Shown here in pieces: positions 1-7,266 of a DNA stretch of 64,000 nt. A program made the position numbers and the translations under genes. Numbering within the stretch: position 1 is the stretch's first letter; every line of letters starts with the position of its first letter. A model generated the notes under the pieces. It was not told where the DNA came from. It was given only the letters and a program-made list of their open reading frames with translations, and did no database searches. Source of the stretch: Deltaproteobacteria bacterium (GTDB lineage: Bacteria; Myxococcota_A; UBA796; UBA2385); the NCBI GenBank assembly GCA_016792625.1, contig JAEUKK010000159.1, forward strand, positions 1-64,000, in the 5' to 3' direction.

Positions 1-795
1 GGTGGCGGCGGCCTCGGCGGCGGCGCGGGCCTCGGCGGCGCCGAGCGAGAGCCGCGCGGCCTCGGCGACAGCGCCCCGATGCCACCAGCCCAGCAGGGCG
101 CGCCAGGGCCGGGCCCACCAGGGGGCGCCCGGCGCGCGGACCAGCGCGGGCAGCTGGGCGGCCCGCTCCCCGGCCTGGGCCGCGGCGAGCCCCGCGGCGG
201 CAGAGGCCGCGGCGGCAGCGGCAGAGGCCCGGGAGGCCCTCCCCTCCGCCTCGGCCCGGGCCCCCAACGCCGCGAGGAGGGCGGCCTGGCGCTCGTCGCG
301 GGCCGACCGGCGCTGGCGCTCGAGCTCCTCGGCAGCCTGGGCCTCGACGCGCGCGGCGGAGAGCGCGGCGGCCAGGGCCCGCTCCTCGGCCCGCAGCGGG
401 GGTGCCGGGTCGGGGAAGCGGTCTGAGAAGCGCTCGACGGCGCCATCTTCGCCGATGGCCTCAAAATCGGGCGCGGCGGCCCAGGTGATCTCGACGGTGG
501 TGCCCGTGTGCTCTTGCGCGCCGACGCCGAGGATGGGCGCGCCGAGCATGGCGTTGAGCAGCGTGCTTTTGCCCGACTTGCGCTCGCCGACCACCGCGAG
601 GTGCACCTTGGGCTGCCGCAGGCGGGCCCGGGCGGCGGCGGCCGAGGCCCGCAGCTCGGCCGAGGCGGCCGGGTCGAGCGCGTCGCCCGCCTGGTCGAGG
701 AGGGCGTCCACCGCGTCAACCGCGTCGACCACCGCCGCGCGCAGGGCGTGCAGGGCCTCATCATCAGCGGGGGGTGGCGCGGGCGGGGTGGGCAT
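1..795 (-). CDS. Dynamin-like / P-loop GTPase, 3' end outside the window
   Basis: The first 265 codons are visible and the frame runs off the left edge. A Walker A / G1 motif, GERKSGKST, lies at residues 70-78 and is followed by LLNAMLG. Next comes a Thr-rich stretch, HTGTTVEITW, like switch I of dynamin-family or other large membrane-remodelling GTPases. From about residue 125 the protein is Ala/Glu/Arg-rich and probably coiled coil, ending in a Trp-rich patch (WWARPW...LLGWW) that may touch membrane. The start at 795 is chosen because GGAG lies 5-8 bases upstream; an in-frame ATG at 819 would add eight residues. G3 and G4 motifs are not in the visible part, so dynamin-like is a family-level guess and GTPase is firmer. 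Confidence 0.72.
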   Translation of the reverse strand, partial: MPTPPAPPPADDEALHALRAAVVDAVDAVDALLDQAGDALDPAASAELRASAAAARARLRQPKVHLAVVGERKSGKSTLLNAMLGAPILGVGAQEHTGTTVEITWAAAPDFEAIGEDGAVERFSDRFPDPAPPLRAEERALAAALSAARVEAQAAEELERQRRSARDERQAALLAALGARAEAEGRASRASAAAAAASAAAGLAAAQAGERAAQLPALVRAPGAPWWARPWRALLGWWHRGAVAEAARLSLGAAEARAAAEAAAT

Positions 796-837
796 GGGGC
801 TCCGGTTGCGCCCCCACATGGCCCGGCGGAGGCCCAG

Positions 838-1012
838 TGTGCGAGCCGCGTCGGGCGCGCCCCGGCGCTGCGCGCCGGGTCGGCCCCCCGCCCGGGTCGC
901 GGGCTGGCTCCGCCGCGGCCCAGGTCCGCGGCGGGCCCGCTCCGCCGCTGCGCGGCCGGCCTGCGGCCGCCGGGCGGGGCGCCTCGCGCATCTCCTTGCG
1001 GGCGAGGGCGGG
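838..1012. repeat. GC-rich intergenic block, diverged relative of the dispersed repeat
   Basis: This block is made of overlapping short GC palindromes. It includes CGCTGCGCGGCCGGCC and CTGCGGCCGCCGGGCGGGGCGCC, which resemble the clear repeat copies near 5108, 38804 and 63419. The similarity is patchy, so I call it a relative and not a full copy. No plausible gene lies in it. Confidence 0.4.
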
Positions 1013-1317
1013 GCTACCGCTCGCGGGGTGCGCGGCCGAACCCACAACCAATGGCGCCGTTGGCTGGTGATCGGTGCCGAGCGGCCGAAGCGCCTACCCC
1101 CAGGGTTGGGGCGGCCATCTCGCCTGGAACGTCCCAACATCGACCATGTAGTGCACCCGACCCCGCCACCCCCTGCTGTCGTTCTACTCTCCTGTCAAGG
1201 GCAAAGTAATCGTATGAAATGTGCTCAGGGTCGTTGTTTTCGATATGTCATTACCATGTCAAGACGCCAACTACGATGACGGGCGACCCGCTCCGTGCGC
1301 TAAGCTCTGCCTCGACC
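1013..1317. other. Intergenic stretch with an AT-richer, promoter-like patch
   Basis: No gene is seen here. Base composition drops from very GC-rich to clearly AT-richer between about 1185 and 1280. That is where promoters for the leftward GTPase and the rightward secreted protein could sit. A TTGACA reads leftward from 1262, but I could not pair it with a convincing -10 box. The patch may also mark the left edge of the lower-GC segment that continues to about 4100. Confidence 0.35.
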
Positions 1318-1377
1318 GGCGCGCCGCTCCCTGGCGCGCCGCTCCCTGGCGCGCCGCTCCCTGGCGCGCCGCTCCCT
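1318..1377 (+). repeat. Four perfect tandem copies of a 15-bp unit
   Basis: GGCGCGCCGCTCCCT is repeated exactly four times with no mismatch, ending directly before the ATG at 1378. It sits in the leader of the secreted-protein gene, just upstream of the preferred start at 1390. If translation began further upstream it would encode repeated GAPLP peptides. Perfect identity suggests a recent, slippage-prone array. Confidence 0.95.
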
Positions 1378-1389
1378 ATGAGAGGCACC

Positions 1390-2145
1390 ATGTACCCACT
1401 GTTGTTGGCGATCGGGCTCGCGACGCCCGACGCGAGCGCCGCCTATGTCTGCGGCCTGACCTCGACCCAGATCAGCACCGCCCTGACCTACTACAGCAGC
1501 TCGATCCCGCTGGCGATGGCGCTCGATACGCTTGAAGCGCCGTTCGAGTGTGCAAACTTCGGCGGCCTGTGCTCAGAGGTGGGGCAAGATCGCGCCGAAG
1601 AGTTCGTCTGTGACCGCTGGTACGACGCGGTGGCGCAGAAGAGCGCGGCGGTCATTCAAGCGAATGGTGACGCTGATTTGGTCGCGATGGCAGAAGCGTG
1701 GGAAGACGAGCGATGGCCGAACGGCGTGCCCGACTCGAGCCCGTTCTGGGGCACCCTGCTATCGCCAATCACGCCCCCACCTTCGTCCTGCGAGAACGTG
1801 GTGACACGCTACAACTCAGCTGAGACGATTCGCGTTCGCGGCAAGTCTTTCTGGGTCTCGACGATCGCCTACAACGCGCTCGGCGCGAGCACGAAGCGGT
1901 ACGCCAAAAACAGCGGTGGCAGTTGGTCCAGAGGTGGGAGCGTGGTTGTGTCGGGCACCGTGAGCAAATCCGGCTGTTCCGAATCGCTGTACGACTCCGA
2001 TACCGACGGTTGGGTCGCAGACTCTGTCATGGGGGTGTTCTTCTTCCCCTACAAGTACGTGGACGGGTCGCACTCCGCACCAGGCTCGGGCATCTCGACC
2101 TTCGCCACCTGCAACACCGCGCCGTGGGTTGGCACCTGTCTGTGA
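1390..2145 (+). CDS. Secreted protein of unknown function
   Basis: The product has 251 residues and begins with a short signal peptide (MYPLLLAIGLATPDASA, cleavage before AYVCG). The mature part has about ten cysteines (for example ECANFGGLCSEVG and FVCDRW), suggesting disulfide bonds in the periplasm or outside the cell. The ATG at 1390 is preferred because AGAGG sits 5-9 bases upstream; the ATG at 1378 is in frame and possible. The next gene starts inside its stop codon (GTGA), so the two are probably cotranslated. GC content is visibly lower than in most of the window. I recognise no family; a role with the downstream lipoproteins is inference only. Confidence 0.75.
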   Translation: MYPLLLAIGLATPDASAAYVCGLTSTQISTALTYYSSSIPLAMALDTLEAPFECANFGGLCSEVGQDRAEEFVCDRWYDAVAQKSAAVIQANGDADLVAMAEAWEDERWPNGVPDSSPFWGTLLSPITPPPSSCENVVTRYNSAETIRVRGKSFWVSTIAYNALGASTKRYAKNSGGSWSRGGSVVVSGTVSKSGCSESLYDSDTDGWVADSVMGVFFFPYKYVDGSHSAPGSGISTFATCNTAPWVGTCL

Positions 2146-3119
2146 TCGTGAGAAAGCACATCTGCCACTCCATCGCAGCCGCCAGCCTCCTGGTTGGCGG
2201 CTGCCGTGGCCCTGTTGACAGGCAGAAGGCGAAGGCTGGAGACTCAGCTGACGACGGCGGAGCGACTGAAGACTCGGGGGCAATTGGGTTGAACCAAGTC
2301 GCCGTCGGCGCCCACCTTCCGGAAGAGGGCTTGATTCACTTCAGCGTGGGATACGGCATGAGTGGGCCTGAGGGCTGGGACGACCGGCTCACCTTCGTCG
2401 GTGAAGATTTCTTCGCTTTTGGCCGACCCGAAGGGTTCGGTGTACTCGATTGGTCGGGGCAGGACTTCTGCCTTGCTGTTGACACCGGTTTCCCGCCAAT
2501 GACCGTAGACCTCGGGCCGCAGTTCGACTTTTCGGTGGGTGAGCGCGCGTTCGACGCGCGCCGCGTTGCCTGGCAAGAGGGCGAGGTTGAATACTACTGG
2601 TCCCGAGACGCTCACCGCCGATACCGAGTAGGAGAGGGCTTGGCCGCAATGGGGTTCAGTGGCCCGACAGTACCCGACCCGGTAGCCCTGGTGAGCCGCT
2701 GGGACTGGGAGGCCAAGAGGCAGGAACTGGTACGGGACCGACGACTCCGTCTCGACTGGACCAGCAGTGACGACCCCGACTCTTATATCTATCTTACGAT
2801 AGTTTACTCCACCGGAGACAGCACTGATCCGGAGGACGTTGCCTATCACCACATTGGATGTTCCTTCGCCGATGATGGTATGGCAGAGGTTATACAGATT
2901 CCCGGGATAGACAGCACCTATCAGTTCGTAGACATGGTTGACATCGGCAGGGCCCGAGTCAACGACGTAGACCACCCAGACCTCGGCATCGTCAGGTTTC
3001 AAACATCGACAACGATGTGGCTAACCAATGATAACGGAACACCAATAGGGGTCGGGCCATCGCAACCCAGTGTCCGGCCGCCCGGCGCGGGAGCCACCCG
3101 CACACCCAGCTTCGAGTAA
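2142..3119 (+). CDS. Lipoprotein, first of three tandem paralogs
   Basis: The product has 325 residues. The start is a GTG overlapping the previous stop; a second GTG at 2148 is equally possible. A lipobox, LLVGGC, gives lipidation at residue 21. The body shares landmarks with the next two genes: a GYxxxGxEGWxD-type segment, a segment ending GPTVPDPVxL, and WDWExKRQELVxDRRLRLDW. No catalytic motif is visible and I know no named family. It has the lowest GC of the three paralogs. The C-terminal 20 or so residues are Pro/Gly-rich and unstructured. Likely an outer-membrane-anchored or surface lipoprotein. Confidence 0.75.
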   Translation: MIVRKHICHSIAAASLLVGGCRGPVDRQKAKAGDSADDGGATEDSGAIGLNQVAVGAHLPEEGLIHFSVGYGMSGPEGWDDRLTFVGEDFFAFGRPEGFGVLDWSGQDFCLAVDTGFPPMTVDLGPQFDFSVGERAFDARRVAWQEGEVEYYWSRDAHRRYRVGEGLAAMGFSGPTVPDPVALVSRWDWEAKRQELVRDRRLRLDWTSSDDPDSYIYLTIVYSTGDSTDPEDVAYHHIGCSFADDGMAEVIQIPGIDSTYQFVDMVDIGRARVNDVDHPDLGIVRFQTSTTMWLTNDNGTPIGVGPSQPSVRPPGAGATRTPSFE

Positions 3120-3123
3120 ATCG

Positions 3124-4104
3124 ATGGCGATACTCCTCCGATTGTGGCTGCTCAGCTGCATGTTCCCAAGCACTGGCTGCCGCGTCGGCTCGTCGACGGG
3201 CAAAACAGCGTTCGCCGACACTGGCGATGCTAACCCCGACACACGCCCCATCGACTGGAGTGAGCTGTCCATCGACGACGAGGGGCTGGGCGCTCTCGTT
3301 GAGGTCAAGTTCAACGCTGCCTACGGCATCTACGGCTACGAAGGGTGGGGTGGCCCACACACCGTGCGCGACGAGTTCTTCTACGGCGCTGGGTTTCCCC
3401 ACCCCATCGCGGTCTTGGAGTACACGGGTGAAGAGGCTTGCACCAGCGGTGCAGTCGAAGTCCCAGACCCCACCATGGACTTGGGGCGAGAGCTGCCGTT
3501 CACGGTGGGGAACCGAGAATTAACCGCCCGCCGTACCCGATGGGGCGACGGCGAAGTTGACTACATGTGGGAGCCTGCGCCGCTGCGAGAGGCTCGGCTC
3601 GCCGTAGGTGCGACGTTCTCGCTGTTCGGTGAGGCGGGGCCAACGGTCCCCGAGGCGGTGCAACTGACCGAAGCGTGGGACTGGGACGCTCGAAAGGCCG
3701 CGTTTGTCACCGATGGGCGCCTGCGAATCGGGTGGGAGCCGAGCCCGCAGACCGATGACTACCTGACCATCAGCTTCACAACCACAATCACAGACCCAGC
3801 GAACGATACAGACATCAGGTCGCGGTATCATTGCACCTTCGAGGACGACGGCGGCGTGGTGCTGACCGCGAGCCCTGCGGTTTTGGGCGCATCTCAGTTC
3901 GGCGAGTACATCAGCCTGTCGCGGGAGCGCGCCACGGTTTCCGCAGTCGCCGAGGTCGGCGATGTTGCGCTTTTTGCCTACGCGACGACTTGGCTTGAAG
4001 GCGACTCGGACTCTAGGACCTCGATGACCGGCGTCCAGTCCTCCCCACCCCAGCGCCGCCCTGCCCCGCACCGGTTGGGCGCCCCTACCCGTACACTCGA
4101 GTGA
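3124..4104 (+). CDS. Lipoprotein, second of three tandem paralogs
   Basis: The product has 326 residues and starts four bases after the previous stop. The signal sequence (LLRLWLLSCMFPSTGC) puts a possible lipidated cysteine at residue 19. It shares YGYEGWGG, MDLGRELPFTVGN, GPTVPEAVQLTEAWDWDARK and DGRLRIGWEP with its neighbours, so this is an old tandem duplication. The tail is Pro/Arg-rich (QSSPPQRRPAPH). Function unknown. Tight spacing implies one transcript with the genes on either side. Confidence 0.78.
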   Translation: MAILLRLWLLSCMFPSTGCRVGSSTGKTAFADTGDANPDTRPIDWSELSIDDEGLGALVEVKFNAAYGIYGYEGWGGPHTVRDEFFYGAGFPHPIAVLEYTGEEACTSGAVEVPDPTMDLGRELPFTVGNRELTARRTRWGDGEVDYMWEPAPLREARLAVGATFSLFGEAGPTVPEAVQLTEAWDWDARKAAFVTDGRLRIGWEPSPQTDDYLTISFTTTITDPANDTDIRSRYHCTFEDDGGVVLTASPAVLGASQFGEYISLSRERATVSAVAEVGDVALFAYATTWLEGDSDSRTSMTGVQSSPPQRRPAPHRLGAPTRTLE

Positions 4105-4108
4105 CCCC

Positions 4109-5086
4109 ATGCCCACCCCACCCCGCGCCAGCCTGCTCGCCGTGGCTCTCTCTCTCTCCATCGCCTGCCGGGGTGACGATCCCGCCGACAAGGCGCGAGC
4201 AGACACCGGCGGCGCCGACTCCGGCGCATACGACACCGGCGCCGACGCCCCCACGCCCGGCGCGGTGCCCCTCGACATCGACGCCCGCCTTGACGCGCGG
4301 CTGCAGTTCATCGCGGGGTACACCCTCGCCGGCGAAGAGGGCTGGGCGCCGGGTGACCCGGGCGTCTACCAGCAGTTTGGGGCCTATGGCCGGGCCGAGG
4401 GCTGGCGTGAGGGCGACTGGACGGCCATCGAGCGCTGCATCGCGATGAACATCGCGCCGCCCGCGATGGACGTCGAGCTGGGCGACGCGCTGCCCTTCAG
4501 CATCGGCGCGCTGACCGGCGACGCCCTGCGCTACGACAGCCGCCGCTCTGGCCCGCAGTACATCTGGTTCCCCGAGGGCGACGAAGCGCAGCCAGCCGTT
4601 GGCGCGCAGCTCCGCACCCTCGACCTCGACGGGCCGACGCTGCCTGCGCCCGTGCAGCTCGCCGCGGCTTGGGATTGGTCGGCGCAGCGGGCCACGCTCG
4701 CCGAGGACGGCGCCCTGCGCTTCGCCTGGCAGCCGGGCGACGACCCGGCCGCGATCATTGAGGTGCTGGTGATCGTCGATGGCGCGCTGCGCGACGACAG
4801 CGCAGCCTATGTCGCGGGGCTATTCGCCTGCGCGCTCACCGACGACGGCCAGGCCGACATCACCGGCTTCGAGGTCTTCGCCACGCCCGAGGCGGCGGTC
4901 CAGAGCGTCAGCATCTCGCGCCGCAACGACCTGGCGCTCGACCACCCAACCTTCGGGACCACGCTGGTGCAAGTGCGTGCGGCCACAAACCTACCCACCT
5001 CCGGGGCGGCTGCCGCGCGGACCACCGGCCCCGGCCCAGCCGCGCTCGATGTGGCGCGTAGAGGCGCGAGGCAGCTGCACGACTGA
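4109..5086 (+). CDS. Lipoprotein, third of three tandem paralogs
   Basis: The product has 325 residues, with signal peptide and lipobox SLSIAC, then a DTGGADSGAYDTGAD linker typical of surface lipoproteins in this genome. It shares GYTLAGEEGW, MDVELGDALPFSIG, GPTLPAPVQLAAAWDWSAQR and EDGALRFAWQP with the two upstream paralogs. GC content and codon choice match the rest of the window, unlike the first copy. Function unknown. The ATG lies four bases after the previous stop, so it closes a four-gene operon. Confidence 0.82.
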   Translation: MPTPPRASLLAVALSLSIACRGDDPADKARADTGGADSGAYDTGADAPTPGAVPLDIDARLDARLQFIAGYTLAGEEGWAPGDPGVYQQFGAYGRAEGWREGDWTAIERCIAMNIAPPAMDVELGDALPFSIGALTGDALRYDSRRSGPQYIWFPEGDEAQPAVGAQLRTLDLDGPTLPAPVQLAAAWDWSAQRATLAEDGALRFAWQPGDDPAAIIEVLVIVDGALRDDSAAYVAGLFACALTDDGQADITGFEVFATPEAAVQSVSISRRNDLALDHPTFGTTLVQVRAATNLPTSGAAAARTTGPGPAALDVARRGARQLHD

Positions 5087-5107
5087 CCGAAAACAGCGTG
5101 CCACCCA

Positions 5108-5240
5108 TTCCCCCCGCCTCGCGCGCGCCAGCCCGGCCGCAGGGCCGACCGCAGGTCGGGCCGCGCAGCGGCCAAGGCGCGGAGCGCCGCGCCCGCAGGA
5201 CGGGCGCCGACGGCCGCAGGCCGGCGGGGCGCCCCGCCCT
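5108..5240 (+). repeat. Dispersed GC-rich intergenic repeat, copy 1
   Basis: The block runs from CCTCGCGCGCGCCAGCCCGG through GGGCCGCGCAGCGGCCAAGG to GGCCGCAGGCCGGCGGGGCG. The same order of segments occurs at 63419-63550 and, inverted, at 38804-38920. It is rich in short palindromes and so can fold heavily as RNA. It lies between two convergent genes, where it may also act as a structured 3' end. Confidence 0.75.
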
Positions 5241-5243
5241 CGT

Positions 5244-6149
5244 TCACTTCTTCTTTTTGAGCTTCTCTTTGGCTTCTTTGGCCGCGTCAGAGTCGGGCCA
5301 CTTCTTCACCAGCTCTTCGTAAAATAGCTCAGCGTTGTCTTTTTGGCCCTGGGCGGCGAAGGCCTCGCCCTGCCGCAGCATGGCCCAGGGCGCCCACTTG
5401 GTCTTCTTGTGGCTGTCGATGACCTCTTGGAAGCGCAGCACGGCCAGCGGGTAATTCTTGCTGTTGTAGGCCACTTCCCCGAGGCGGTAGCGGGCCTCGG
5501 CCGCCTTCTCGTGCGTGGGGTGCTCTTTGAGCATGCGGTTGAGCACGGCCTCGGCGGCCTCGTTTCGGCCGGCTTTGATGTGCTCGTTGGCCAACTTGAC
5601 CAGCTCGGCGGGGTCTTTGACCTCGGGCGCCGCGCCGGGGTCTTTGGCCGCGGGGTCTTTGGCGGCAGGGTCCTTCGCGGTGGGGTCCTTGGCGGCCGGG
5701 TCTTTGCTCGCGGTCGCGTCGCGGGCGGGCGGGGCCGGCGCCTTGACGCCCAGGGTGCGCTCGAGCTGGGCGGCGCGCAGGTCGAGCCACTCGAGGCGGA
5801 AGGCGGCGTCTTCGAGGCGCTTTTGTTCATCAGCGGTCGCGCGCTCGGTGCTGAACTTCATCGCGTCGGTCTCGCCGCGCAGGCGGGCGACCTCGCCGCG
5901 GAGCTGCTCCATCGTGTCCATGCGCATGACCTCTTGTTCGCCACGCGACTGGGTCAGGGCGTCGAGCTCGGCGAGCTTGGCGTCCATCTTGTCGACCTGC
6001 TTCTCGAGGTTGTCGATGCGCGCGCCCTGCAGGCGCATCTGCTTCTTGTACTCCTCGGTGGCGGACTGGCCGGTGCGGTCAAGCACGCAGCCCGACAGCA
6101 GGCCGAGCAGCGGGAGCAGGCGGAGGAGGCTTGGGGTGCGGGGCGACAT
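5244..6149 (-). CDS. cpoB: CpoB/YbgF-like Tol-Pal coordinator, lipoprotein
   Basis: The product has 301 residues. A signal sequence ends in the lipobox LLSGC (Cys at about residue 21). Residues about 30-125 form a charged coiled coil, as in the trimerising N-domain of CpoB. A low-complexity linker of repeated KDPAA units follows (about 135-170). The C-terminal 120 residues are TPR repeats with YNSKNYPLAVLRFQEVI and ELFYEELVKKWPDS. CpoB of Escherichia coli is periplasmic and soluble, so lipidation is a variation. It lies 81 bases downstream of the pal-like gene on the same strand, matching the usual pal-cpoB order. Its role would be linking outer-membrane constriction with peptidoglycan synthesis. 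Confidence 0.85.
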   Translation of the reverse strand: MSPRTPSLLRLLPLLGLLSGCVLDRTGQSATEEYKKQMRLQGARIDNLEKQVDKMDAKLAELDALTQSRGEQEVMRMDTMEQLRGEVARLRGETDAMKFSTERATADEQKRLEDAAFRLEWLDLRAAQLERTLGVKAPAPPARDATASKDPAAKDPTAKDPAAKDPAAKDPGAAPEVKDPAELVKLANEHIKAGRNEAAEAVLNRMLKEHPTHEKAAEARYRLGEVAYNSKNYPLAVLRFQEVIDSHKKTKWAPWAMLRQGEAFAAQGQKDNAELFYEELVKKWPDSDAAKEAKEKLKKKK

Positions 6150-6230
6150 GAGGGCTCCGAAGACGCTGGACGGGCGCTGCAGCGGGGCGCAGCGAGAGAG
6201 GGGGCGGCCGCGCCGGGCTCCGCGCGGAGT

Positions 6231-7055
6231 TCAGCGCGGGGCCTTGACCTCGGCCCGGCGGTTGCGGGCCCAAGCGCTCTCGCCGGCGCCCTTGTCGACC
6301 GGACGCTCTTCGCCGTAGCTCACAATGCGCAGCTGGCTGCTCGGCACGCCCTGGGCGGTCAGGTAGCCGCGCACGGACTCGGCGCGCTTTTGGCCGAGCG
6401 CGAGGTTGTAGTCGGTGGTGCCGCGCTCGTCGCAGTGGCCCTCGATGGTGACCGCGCCGCCGGCGCCGCGGAAGCAGCCCATGGCCGCGCCGAGCGTGCT
6501 GCGCGCGCCCTCGCTGAGCGTGTAGGCGTCGAAGCCGAAGTTGACCACGACCCGGCCGCAGTCGACCCCCGGGGGCACGGTCGGGCCCGCGTCTGCGCCG
6601 CTGGCGCCGCTGCCCGCGCCGGCCTCGCCGCCTTGGCCGCTGGCCCCGACCCGGACGGTGAGCCCGCCGTAGAGCGTGCTGCTCTCGCCGTTGGGGTTGC
6701 GGACCTTGACGTCGTAGTTGCCGGTCTCAAGCGGCGGAACGGTGATCTGCAGGGTGTTCTCGTCAAAACGCGTCACGCTCGCGATGCGGACGGTGCCGAC
6801 GTAGACCTCAGCGTCGGCCTGAAAGCCGCTGCCGAAGACCTGGGCGCTGAGGCTCTGGTTCGGCTCGGCGCCCGCCGGGTCGATGCTGATGACCTGCAGC
6901 GTGCTCTCGACGCCGACGCCATCGGCGCCCTCGCCGTTGCCGGTGCCGTTGCCGTTCTGGTCGGTGTTGTCCTTGTCTTTGCAGGAGCTGGCCATGGTGA
7001 TGGGGGCCAGGGCGACGCAGACGAGGAGGGTCAGGAGGGGGTGCCGGCGGGTCAT
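6231..7055 (-). CDS. pal: Peptidoglycan-associated lipoprotein (OmpA C-domain) with an IPT/TIG domain
   Basis: The product has 274 residues with a signal sequence and likely lipid cysteine in MASSC. After an Asn/Gly/Asp linker, residues about 50-135 form an IPT/TIG immunoglobulin-like fold (VISIDPAGAEPNQSLSAQVF...GNYDVKVRNPNGES). After a Gly/Ala linker, residues about 165-270 are an OmpA/Pal peptidoglycan-binding domain with VNFGFDAYTLSEGA, IEGHCDERGTTDYNLALGQ and RAESVRGYL. The Asp and Arg that hold diaminopimelate in this family are present in this segment. Ordinary Pal lacks the IPT/TIG insert, so the protein is enlarged. A rightly placed promoter candidate lies at 7188-7217. Confidence 0.87.
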   Translation of the reverse strand: MTRRHPLLTLLVCVALAPITMASSCKDKDNTDQNGNGTGNGEGADGVGVESTLQVISIDPAGAEPNQSLSAQVFGSGFQADAEVYVGTVRIASVTRFDENTLQITVPPLETGNYDVKVRNPNGESSTLYGGLTVRVGASGQGGEAGAGSGASGADAGPTVPPGVDCGRVVVNFGFDAYTLSEGARSTLGAAMGCFRGAGGAVTIEGHCDERGTTDYNLALGQKRAESVRGYLTAQGVPSSQLRIVSYGEERPVDKGAGESAWARNRRAEVKAPR

Positions 7056-7187
7056 GGCGGGGTCCGGGGGAGGGAGGGTCGGAGCGCAGGGGCTGCCGGC
7101 TCAGCGACCCGGCAGAAGCGGGCGCTCATCCTGGTCAGGGGGCCGCCCGGGCGCAGGCAGGTGGGGCGGAGTGGGGCCGCTGTCCGA

Positions 7188-7217
7188 CCTTTACCGGCGG
7201 CGCAGATGACCTGTCAA
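7188..7217 (-). promoter_or_regulatory. Candidate sigma-70 promoter for pal-cpoB
   Basis: A perfect -35 box TTGACA reads leftward from 7217. After 18 bases comes TAAAGG (7193-7188), a weak -10. It is about 130 bases upstream of the pal start and is the AT-richest patch in that gap. Assignment is by sequence match only. Confidence 0.4.
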
Positions 7218-7266
7218 GACCAGTGCGCAGGCAGGGTCGAGCATCCCGCCGCGCCCGGCCCGCCGC

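Noticed and set aside
2..1279. A 425-codon open frame on the plus strand at the left edge
   Set aside because: It is Ala/Ser/Arg-rich with no motif and lies opposite a frame that carries a clear P-loop GTPase motif.
1318..1377. CRISPR-like array
   Set aside because: The units are directly adjacent with no spacers.
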